Source of the DNA: Sedimenticola sp.
GTDB taxonomy: Bacteria; Pseudomonadota; Gammaproteobacteria; Chromatiales; Chromatiaceae
Direction of reading: 5' to 3'
DNA: 18,499 nt
NCBI GenBank assembly: GCA_030590525.1
Contig: JAUUYI010000004.1
Coordinates: 1 to 18,499 of the forward strand
Shown one piece after another: positions 7,605 to 13,925 of this stretch. A program made the translations under genes and the position numbers. Each line of letters opens with the position of its first letter. Position 1 is the first letter of the stretch. The notes below the pieces were generated by a model. It was not told the DNA's origin, made no database searches, and saw only the letters and a list, made by a program, of their open reading frames with translations.

Positions 7605-8726
7605 ATTACTCGCTCAATTACATTTCCCCTTTTCTCCCTGCTGCTGAGTGGTTGCAGTACGCTGGGTTATTACGCGCAAGCGGTGGATGGCCATCTGGAG
7701 TTGATGGGGCAGCGACAGCCCGTGGAACAGCTGTTGTCCGATCAGAACACCCCCGAACCGCTGCAGCAACGCCTGCGGCTGGTGCTGCATATGCGTGATT
7801 TTGCCAACCAGCGATTGCAGCTGCCGGACAATGGCAGCTATCGAAGTTTTGCCGCTATCGACCGGGAAGCTGTGGTGTGGGCAGTAGTGGCCGCCCCCGA
7901 GTTTTCCATTCAGCCCAGGGAGTGGTGTTATCTGTTTATCGGTTGTGCCAGCTATCGTGGATACTATTCATTCCAGGTCGCCCTCGATTACGGTCGGCGA
8001 CTCTCCCGGGAGGGACTGGATGTGGCGGTGGAGCCGGTACCTGCCTACTCCACCTTGGGTTGGTTCGATGACCCGGTACCGAGTACTGTGATCGACTGGC
8101 CGGCGCCACGACTGGCCGGGCTGATTTTTCATGAACTCGCTCACCAGAAGCTGTATGTGCCGGGAGACAGTGGCTTCAATGAGGCGTTTGCCACTCAGGT
8201 GGAACGGCTGGGGGTGGAACGATGGCTGGAGTTCAGGGGGGATCAGAAGGGGCTGGAGAGCTGGCGGCAGGGGCAGCGGCGGGAACAACTGTTTATCCAG
8301 CTGCTCCTGGATACCCGTCAGCGGCTCGATGGTATCTACCGGCAGCAGCTGCCGGATGAGAGCAAGCGGTCTCGGAAAGTGGAGGAGTTTCGGCGTCTGA
8401 ACAGGGAGTATGAGGCGCTGAAGCAGCAGTGGGGTGGATATTCGGGCTATGACGGATGGTTTCGGCGGAGAGTCAACAATGCCCGGTTCGCTCTGGTCGC
8501 CACCTATGAACAGTGGGTGCCGGCATTCTCACTGCTGCTGCAGCGAGCTGACGGTAGTCTGCAGGCATTTTACCAGGCCTGTGAGCGGTTGGCAGCGCTC
8601 CCTTTCGATCAACGGCAGCAGCAGATGCGGGCACTGCTGGCAGCGGCCGAGGCGGAAGAAGGCGAACCTACAGCAAGCCGCAAAGGAGAAGCAAGCCCTG
8701 AGCCCAGGCAAGAATCTAAACGGTAG
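7605..8726 (+). CDS. Predicted lipoprotein aminopeptidase (HExxH), apparent ATT start
   Basis: A zinc peptidase of the bacterial 'predicted aminopeptidase' family (COG4324). The metal motif is HELAH (H176-H180, counted from the ATT) with a downstream Glu in GFNEAFAT (E193). Substrate unknown. The first conventional start is GTG at 7683. However, the frame is open back to the preceding stop at 7602-7604. That stretch encodes a classic lipoprotein signal, (M)TRSITFPLFSLLLSGC, with lipobox LSGC and acylated C17. Only ATT codons (7605, 7617) can start it; the stretch contains no ATG, GTG or TTG. I therefore propose ATT at 7605, directly after the upstream TAA, read by translational coupling. The alternatives are a GTG-started cytosolic form or a base error. 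The product is predicted to sit in the outer membrane facing the periplasm. The tail after about residue 345 is low-complexity and charged. Confidence 0.85.
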   Translation: MTRSITFPLFSLLLSGCSTLGYYAQAVDGHLELMGQRQPVEQLLSDQNTPEPLQQRLRLVLHMRDFANQRLQLPDNGSYRSFAAIDREAVVWAVVAAPEFSIQPREWCYLFIGCASYRGYYSFQVALDYGRRLSREGLDVAVEPVPAYSTLGWFDDPVPSTVIDWPAPRLAGLIFHELAHQKLYVPGDSGFNEAFATQVERLGVERWLEFRGDQKGLESWRQGQRREQLFIQLLLDTRQRLDGIYRQQLPDESKRSRKVEEFRRLNREYEALKQQWGGYSGYDGWFRRRVNNARFALVATYEQWVPAFSLLLQRADGSLQAFYQACERLAALPFDQRQQQMRALLAAAEAEEGEPTASRKGEASPEPRQESKR

Positions 8727-8760
8727 GGTGGATCCGTCGCTACGCTCTTTGATTCACCCT
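8725..8760. repeat. Short inverted repeat at the aminopeptidase 3' end
   Basis: AGGGTGGATC (8725-8734) and GATTCACCCT (8751-8760) are inverted arms (9 of 10 paired) around a 16-nt loop. The left arm includes the last bases of the aminopeptidase stop codon. The AGGGTGGAT...CACCCT pattern resembles a small palindromic repeat dispersed in many proteobacterial genomes, which is recalled knowledge and not searched here. It sits between two convergent genes and lacks a T-tract, so it may protect 3' ends or act as a weak terminator. Confidence 0.5.
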
Positions 8761-8808
8761 GCCCGTTTGCCCAGGGTTGTTGAGAAGTTGCGATCGTTGT
8801 GAACAGGC

Positions 8809-9762
8809 TCAATGCCGTTTCCGCAACTGCTGATACCGGCCCCGTTCGGTACGGCCCGCCAGATAGTAGGGGACCACTGCATCGATATCCGTAGCCTTGA
8901 TCCCCAGTTCCTCCAATCCGTCCCGGCTGCAGATGCTCGCTGCCTGTAGTGACAGATAGTTGTCAAAACTGAAAGGTTTACCTGGCAGCATGCCCAGTAA
9001 GCGGGCCTGGATGCGTGACAGGCGATCGTTCAGGCCGATGATCTGTCGCCTCACGCCGGTCTGGGCGGCGGTATACTGCACCAGTTCCCGAAGGGTGAAA
9101 TCCCTTGGGCCGCACAGCTCATAGTGCTTTCCCCAGGTTGATTTATCGCTCAAGGCGCGGCTGAAGGCCTCTGCTACATCACCCACATAGACGGGCGCAA
9201 ACCGGGCATCGGGGCAGGCAAGTGGGAATGGACCAGCGGTTATACGCAGCAGGCCGGCAAAGCGGTTGAAAAAACTGTCATCCGGTCCAAAGATCACAGA
9301 GGGCTGGAAACTGGTTACCTTTACCTGGGGGGGGGCCAGGGTATGGACCCGGTTTTCCGCCTCACCCTTGGTCTTCAGGTAGCGGGAAGGGCCGTTGGCT
9401 TCGTTCGCATGCAGCGCGCTCATGTGTAACAGGCGCTTCACGTCATTCTCTCTGCAGGCATCCAGTATCCGGTTTCCCAGGGTGATATGCGCCCTTTGGA
9501 AACTGTGTTTGTGGCCGGATTCGTTCAAGATACCCACCAGATTGATGATGGTGTCACAGCCTTGGAAAGCAGCTTTAAGCCAGCGGGAATCGAAGGGATC
9601 GCCCTGTTGAAATTCGATATTGCTGACGATTCTGAGATCAGGATGGCGTCGTGAATTGCGGGTCAGGATTCTGCAATGGTTCCCAGCGGTTGCCAGATGT
9701 ATCGCGAGATGACGACCGACAAAGCCTGTGCCACCCAATATGCATATATTATGACTGATCAC
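8809..9762 (-). CDS. NDUFA9-like atypical SDR, NAD(P)-binding protein
   Basis: A 317-residue atypical/extended short-chain dehydrogenase resembling the NDUFA9 (39-kDa complex I) branch and quinone-oxidoreductase-associated SDRs. The N-terminal Rossmann loop is GGTGFVG (10-16). It has NLVGIL in the middle and a possible catalytic Y128/K132 pair (YLKTK). The FGPDDSFFNRFA segment is characteristic of the NDUFA9-like subfamily. The substrate is unknown; family members often bind NADPH without a proven reaction. It has no transmembrane segment. Its start codon overlaps the stop of the upstream exported repeat protein gene by 4 bp (ATGA), so the two are translationally coupled. Confidence 0.85.
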   Translation of the reverse strand: MISHNICILGGTGFVGRHLAIHLATAGNHCRILTRNSRRHPDLRIVSNIEFQQGDPFDSRWLKAAFQGCDTIINLVGILNESGHKHSFQRAHITLGNRILDACRENDVKRLLHMSALHANEANGPSRYLKTKGEAENRVHTLAPPQVKVTSFQPSVIFGPDDSFFNRFAGLLRITAGPFPLACPDARFAPVYVGDVAEAFSRALSDKSTWGKHYELCGPRDFTLRELVQYTAAQTGVRRQIIGLNDRLSRIQARLLGMLPGKPFSFDNYLSLQAASICSRDGLEELGIKATDIDAVVPYYLAGRTERGRYQQLRKRH

Positions 9763-10544
9763 TGGATTCGCCGGTAGAGAAGCAGGTTGCCTGCCTGATC
9801 ACGCAGGGCCAGTTTGTCCCCCTGCAGTGCATATTCATAACGTCGGACATTGCCGGAAACGGGGTCCTGCATGGTGAGCATGTTTTGACCCTCCAGCCCC
9901 AGGTTGCCCTCTTTGAAGCGCTCTTGATCCTGATAGATGCGAAACCGGCCATTGCGGATCATCAGCAGTTCCCCCCTGTTTCCCTGCCATCTGCCACCCA
10001 GTTCGGCATTCTGGCCGCCGACATCCTGCGAGTAAAAGGGTTGCTGGTACCCCTGTCCATAGCTGGCATCAGCTGCGGGTGACGGCTGGGCCCAGGGCAT
10101 ATATTCCTGGGGCCAGGAGGGTGTTGCGCCTTGAGGCCAGGAGGGCATGGAGCCTTGAGGCCAGGAGGGCATGGAGCCTTGAGGCCAGGAAGGCATGGAG
10201 CCCTGGGACCAAGGTGTCCCCCCCCATCCCGTGGGCATACTGCTCATCATTCCCATGGTCCCCATCTGCATCGGCATACTCCCGGGTGACCAGGATGGCA
10301 TTGATGGCATCGAAGGCATTCCCTGAGGTCCAGGCGCGTTCCCCTGGCGCTGGTTGCCTGCCGCATTGCCACGTTTCTGATAGGCAGACGTAAATGCACC
10401 CATCATATCCAGCATGGAATCTGCCATGGTGCTGTAGCGATTGGAACTGCCCGGGGTTGCTCCTTGTGCAGCGAGCGCAAACAGAGAGACTGACAACAGA
10501 ATAAGCGGTATCAGTTTCAGGCCATCATTACCAGATTGTGTCAT
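9759..10544 (-). CDS. Exported Met/Pro/Trp-rich repeat protein, unknown function
   Basis: I do not recognise a named family for the whole 261 residues. A signal peptide spans about residues 1-25 (hydrophobic LIPLILLSVSLFALAA, cleavage after ALA), so the protein is periplasmic or secreted. Residues 75-151 are low complexity: 14 Met, many Pro and Trp, including three exact SMPSWPQG repeats (116-139) and a degenerate fourth (140-147). The C-terminal domain (about 180-261; GRWQGNRGELLMIRNGRFRIY ... YEYALQGDKLALRDQAGNLLLYRR) has the strand pattern of a small lipocalin-like or beta-barrel fold. It is first gene of a pair with the NDUFA9-like SDR (4-bp overlap). The start at 10544 follows an AGG. 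Met-rich stretches can bind copper, but nothing here proves that. Confidence 0.8.
   Translation of the reverse strand: MTQSGNDGLKLIPLILLSVSLFALAAQGATPGSSNRYSTMADSMLDMMGAFTSAYQKRGNAAGNQRQGNAPGPQGMPSMPSMPSWSPGSMPMQMGTMGMMSSMPTGWGGTPWSQGSMPSWPQGSMPSWPQGSMPSWPQGATPSWPQEYMPWAQPSPAADASYGQGYQQPFYSQDVGGQNAELGGRWQGNRGELLMIRNGRFRIYQDQERFKEGNLGLEGQNMLTMQDPVSGNVRRYEYALQGDKLALRDQAGNLLLYRRIQ
10107..10226. repeat. 24-bp tandem repeat within the exported protein gene
   Basis: Three consecutive 24-bp units at 10131-10154, 10155-10178 and 10179-10202; the first two are identical and the third differs at one base. Degenerate copies flank them (10107-10130 and from 10203). Each unit encodes SMPSWPQG on the minus strand. 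The near identity points to recent expansion, so copy number may vary between strains. Confidence 0.85.
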
Positions 10545-10734
10545 ACGCCTAGTTTGGATACTTCCAGCAGTGGTTTCAAGGGGCGATGCTTGCTACCCGG
10601 TCGGGATGGTGGTTAGCTATGCTGGTAACAGCGTTCCAGGAGAAGGGGCGAGGCGAATGGTTTTTCCTTTGAAGCGAGCCTTGAAGGCTTAAGGAATGAC
10701 CAGTTAACCAGACAGAGATAGCGGATCAAAAGCC

Positions 10735-11202
10735 ATGATGATGGATAGAGGCGAGATACCCGACCGACGGAACCGGACCCAGCAGATGATAGAGAAGTGG
10801 CTGCAGGAGAGGCAGGAGATGCTGGTCCTGTACTGCCAGTTGGCAGGATTGGAGCCCTTTACGCCGGACAAATCGATCAATGGTCTGCTGAAGGATTTTT
10901 GCCAGGTACTTGTGGACTATATCGCCTTTGGTCACTTTGAGGTGTATGACCGGATCGGTCGTGGGGAAGAGCGTCGCAACCGGGTGCTTAGGGTGGCAAA
11001 GGATGTCTACCCGAAAGTAGCGGCAGTGACCGATCTGGCAGTGGCGTTCAATGACAAATATGACGCCAGAGAGAAGGTGCCGGAACTGGACGAGCTGGAT
11101 CAGGATCTTTCCCGGCTGGGTTCAGAGCTGGCCAGCCGCATCGAGGTGGAAGATCAGCTGGTCGAGGCGCTCATCGGGGAAAGTGGTACCGAGAGGTTGT
11201 AA
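10735..11202 (+). CDS. rsd: Rsd/AlgQ-type sigma-70 regulator
   Basis: An anti-sigma-70 protein that in E. coli binds RpoD domain 4 and favours alternative sigma factors in stationary phase; it also interacts with HPr and stimulates SpoT there. It is 155 residues, against 158 in E. coli. The helical pattern and the conserved stretches WLQERQEMLVLYCQLAG, LLKDFCQVLVDYIAFGHFEVYDRI (a 24-residue match in outline) and the C-terminal ASRIEVEDQLVEAL fit the family. Three ATG codons run in tandem at the start (10735, 10738, 10741), so the exact first residue is uncertain; the upstream ribosome-binding site is weak. The next gene starts 12 bp after its stop, suggesting an operon with the cyclase-like protein. 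I could not settle on a promoter in the 190-bp upstream gap. Confidence 0.9.
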   Translation: MMMDRGEIPDRRNRTQQMIEKWLQERQEMLVLYCQLAGLEPFTPDKSINGLLKDFCQVLVDYIAFGHFEVYDRIGRGEERRNRVLRVAKDVYPKVAAVTDLAVAFNDKYDAREKVPELDELDQDLSRLGSELASRIEVEDQLVEALIGESGTERL

Positions 11203-11214
11203 GGTTGTTGGGGT

Positions 11215-13650
11215 ATGACGAGAAGCCGTCATTTGCGGCGCTGTACTAGTATGTTTTCTATTCTGAAAAAGCCGTTATTCTGGCAGCCCTCGCTGGTGGA
11301 GTTTACTGAGCCCTTGCGCGTGGGGGCTACATTCAAGGTACGTTTGGACCGTTTCCCCAAAGGGGTCGATAACGCCCATATCGATGTTGTTTTGAGCCCT
11401 GAATTTCAGGAGCGCGCGCGCCTGCTGACGCGGAGTGTGCTGCAGCATGAGATGGCTGAAAACCAGAGGGCCGAACGATCGGCGGCACCTGAAGCCTCAG
11501 ATGTCCGGGCCATGCAGGATGGGTACGTTGGCATGATGGAGCTCGCCATCGACAAGGCTCGCAGATCCTCCCGACCCGAATTGATCCAGTTGCTGCAGTT
11601 TGCAACGATCAAGTTTCTGCTGTTCCTGGTGATAGATGAATATGCACACCTGCGCAGCCAGTTGCAGAAATCCCTCGAAATGAGAAGCAAACAATCGAGT
11701 AGTCGCTCGGTGGCGCTGCATGAGCAACTGGTCGATCTGACCAAGGAGGAGCCGACACTCCTCTATCGAGTTTCCCGCCGCCTGTTCCGGGAAATCCTGA
11801 AGCTGGAAGATACCCACCTCAGCAAACTGCGGAAATCCGTTTTCGGGCAGGCCTGGCAGGTGCCCAGGCAGCTGCTGTTCAATCCCCTGTTGAAGATTCC
11901 TTCTCTATGGGCGGATGAGCAGCTGATGCATCACTACTCCCTGGTCTGTACCGACAAGGATGACCCGGATGGTTTTGGCCTGGTAAACCGACTCATTAAC
12001 GAGCTGTTCAGTGACTACCTTCCCTCCTGGACCTGGCCGTTGGAACATTCACCCCAGGCTCATGTTAGTTCGAGAGGAGATAACCGTACCATGGCCCTGC
12101 GGCAGAGCCGGGATGAGGGAGTGCAGGTGGGCTTTCTTGAGATCGAAATGATGCTGGTCAGCTCACTGCAGGGCAAGGAGTATGAGAGAGGATTGCTCTC
12201 ATGGCTGGATTTTCCAGCCAATCTGGAACGAATCTTCTATTCGACCCGGCGGGGAGCTGCTCTGGACCCCGATCACGGGGCCTCTGCAGCTAATGCTCAT
12301 TGGTCACAGGGCCAGTGGCCGGAATTTCATCACCGGTTGTTGAAGAGAATATTCCGTGAGGTCCGGCACAATGGTCTGGAACGGAGGATTCTGGCCTGCA
12401 ACGCGGCCCCGGAGATATTCGAAGATCTGAATGGTCAAGTCCCGGTGCGTATAGTCTGCCGCTACCTGGAAGGGGTCATCCCGCGCAGGGATATGCTGCG
12501 CCGCCTCGAGGGTGTGTCCCCGGGGGATTCGGCACGGGTAATGAGTCTGCTGCATCGGGCACAGACGGTGATTCACCGCATGTCTGCAAGCCACCGGCGG
12601 CCGATCGTTCTTCGGTTTTTGACCGATTTTGCAAGGTTTCGACGGGATCTCAAACTGGCCTATCGTACCCACTGGACCATGAACCGGATCCGCCTGCTGG
12701 AAAGATCCCAGGATATCGACCTCTCACGCAGTAACGGAACGCTGCATGAATTCCTGTTGCGGGATGAGTTGAAACCGGAGCAGGAGCGGATTCGTGCTCA
12801 TGTGATCGTGAAGGCAGATCTCCGGGGATCGACCGTCATCACCAGGCAGCTGGTGAAGCGTAACCTCAATCCGGCAGCCCATTTCAGCCTCAACTTTTTT
12901 GAACCAATCAACCGTTTAATCGCCGGTTATGGTGCAAAAAAGGTCTTTGTAGAAGGGGATGCGGTGATCTTGTGTGTTCTCGAGTATGAGGACAAACCCT
13001 ATAACTGGCTCTGTGTTTCCCGTGCCTGTGGGCTGGCGCGCAAGATTCTGCTGGCAATGGATGAGGGGAATGCCAGAAGCCGCCGCGAGGTGTTGCCGGA
13101 ACTGGAGTTAGGGCTGGGTATTGCCTTCTGCGACCAGGCGCCCACCTATCTCTACGACGAAGATCGGGAGATCATGATATCTCCTGCCATCAATCGGGCG
13201 GATCAGCTCTCATCCTGTTCGGCAATGTTGCGTAAATCGCCGCCGTGTGATGATTCGACCTGTGGTGTGGAGGTGCTGGCACCAGCCGAAGGGGAGGAAC
13301 TGACGGAAAAAGAGAGTAACGACCGGCTGCTGCGTTACAACGTCAATGGGATCGAACTGGATGCGGCAGCCTTTCATAAGCTCAAGTCGGAGCTGACCCT
13401 GAAACAGATCCAGACGGATGAGTCTGTCGGGGGTGAATGCTACCATATAGGGCGTTACCCGGATCTGCAGGGCACCACACACTGGCTGGTGATACGGGAT
13501 GCACCGGTACGGGTATGGGAGAATGGGGCCCCTGGCGCGGCGGAGTGGCGTGGACGCCGTTTTTATCAGGTAGTCACCGACGCAAGCGTCACTCGTCGTC
13601 TGATCGGTGTGTTGGATCGGCTTTCACCGGACCGGGGAAATAAGTCCTGA
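11215..13650 (+). CDS. Large soluble protein with divergent class III nucleotide cyclase-like domain
   Basis: An 811-residue protein without signal peptide or clear membrane segments. Residues 1 to about 525 form a helix-rich region I do not recognise. About 528-672 resembles a class III adenylyl/guanylyl cyclase domain. VIVKADLRGST holds the first metal Asp (D535). VFVEGDAVIL holds the second (D582), 47 residues later, close to the usual spacing. MISPAINRADQLSS aligns with the transition-state Asn-x3-Arg motif, with N660 kept but Gln at position 664. The Lys usually four residues before the second Asp, which selects adenine, is Phe (F578). The domain may therefore be catalytically weak, altered in specificity, or only a nucleotide sensor. 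A further 135 residues follow. Start 11215 is chosen over ATG 11251 because it has a purine-rich GGGG/AAGG upstream. It is 12 bp from rsd. Foldback copy B begins 7 bp after the stop. Confidence 0.8.
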   Translation: MTRSRHLRRCTSMFSILKKPLFWQPSLVEFTEPLRVGATFKVRLDRFPKGVDNAHIDVVLSPEFQERARLLTRSVLQHEMAENQRAERSAAPEASDVRAMQDGYVGMMELAIDKARRSSRPELIQLLQFATIKFLLFLVIDEYAHLRSQLQKSLEMRSKQSSSRSVALHEQLVDLTKEEPTLLYRVSRRLFREILKLEDTHLSKLRKSVFGQAWQVPRQLLFNPLLKIPSLWADEQLMHHYSLVCTDKDDPDGFGLVNRLINELFSDYLPSWTWPLEHSPQAHVSSRGDNRTMALRQSRDEGVQVGFLEIEMMLVSSLQGKEYERGLLSWLDFPANLERIFYSTRRGAALDPDHGASAANAHWSQGQWPEFHHRLLKRIFREVRHNGLERRILACNAAPEIFEDLNGQVPVRIVCRYLEGVIPRRDMLRRLEGVSPGDSARVMSLLHRAQTVIHRMSASHRRPIVLRFLTDFARFRRDLKLAYRTHWTMNRIRLLERSQDIDLSRSNGTLHEFLLRDELKPEQERIRAHVIVKADLRGSTVITRQLVKRNLNPAAHFSLNFFEPINRLIAGYGAKKVFVEGDAVILCVLEYEDKPYNWLCVSRACGLARKILLAMDEGNARSRREVLPELELGLGIAFCDQAPTYLYDEDREIMISPAINRADQLSSCSAMLRKSPPCDDSTCGVEVLAPAEGEELTEKESNDRLLRYNVNGIELDAAAFHKLKSELTLKQIQTDESVGGECYHIGRYPDLQGTTHWLVIRDAPVRVWENGAPGAAEWRGRRFYQVVTDASVTRRLIGVLDRLSPDRGNKS

Positions 13651-13656
13651 TACCTC

Positions 13657-13919
13657 GCCCGCATTTCTCACCAGGGGGCGAGATGATCGCGCAGAGATTT
13701 GGATTCACAAGGGATTTTCCGAAGGAGCGGAATACGGGCTGTATTTCTGACGACGTACATGGAAGTACAGGTGTCGCGGGAGGCAGGCCGCTCCTGTGCA
13801 CCCTGCACTCGCGGCATGGGTACATCCCTGTACGGCAGATGCCGGAAGCGACCTGAGGAAAATTTCTTGTGGATTCAAAGATCAAGCGAGGGCTCGTCGT
13901 CCTGGTGAGAAATGCGGGC
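13657..13919. repeat. Foldback repeat, copy B (263 bp)
   Basis: The termini are a perfect 19-bp inverted repeat: GCCCGCATTTCTCACCAGG (13657-13675) and its complement at 13901-13919. Pairing continues imperfectly inward: GGATTCACAAGGGATTTTCC (13701-13720) matches the inverse of GGAAAATTTCTTGTGGATTC (13857-13876), and GTACATGGAAGTAC (13755-13768) pairs with GTACATCCCTGTAC (13820-13833, 12 of 14). The apex is near 13790-13800. It is non-coding. It shares the AGCCCG end motif and the TTCACAAGGnnnTTTCCGAAGG block with copy A, plus about 100 bp of extra centre. It fills the convergent gap, ending 6 bp from each neighbouring stop codon, and may serve as a transcription barrier. Confidence 0.87.
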
Positions 13920-13925
13920 TAGCAC

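Noticed and set aside
7256..7798. 180-codon frame on the plus strand across the methyltransferase/aminopeptidase junction
   Set aside because: It is out of frame with two real genes, has no domain, and does not supply the missing lipoprotein start.
10606..10692. Small plus-strand frame (28 codons) in the gap before rsd
   Set aside because: No ribosome-binding site, no recognisable sequence, and nothing to distinguish it from chance. I also looked for a riboswitch in this gap and saw only short stems.
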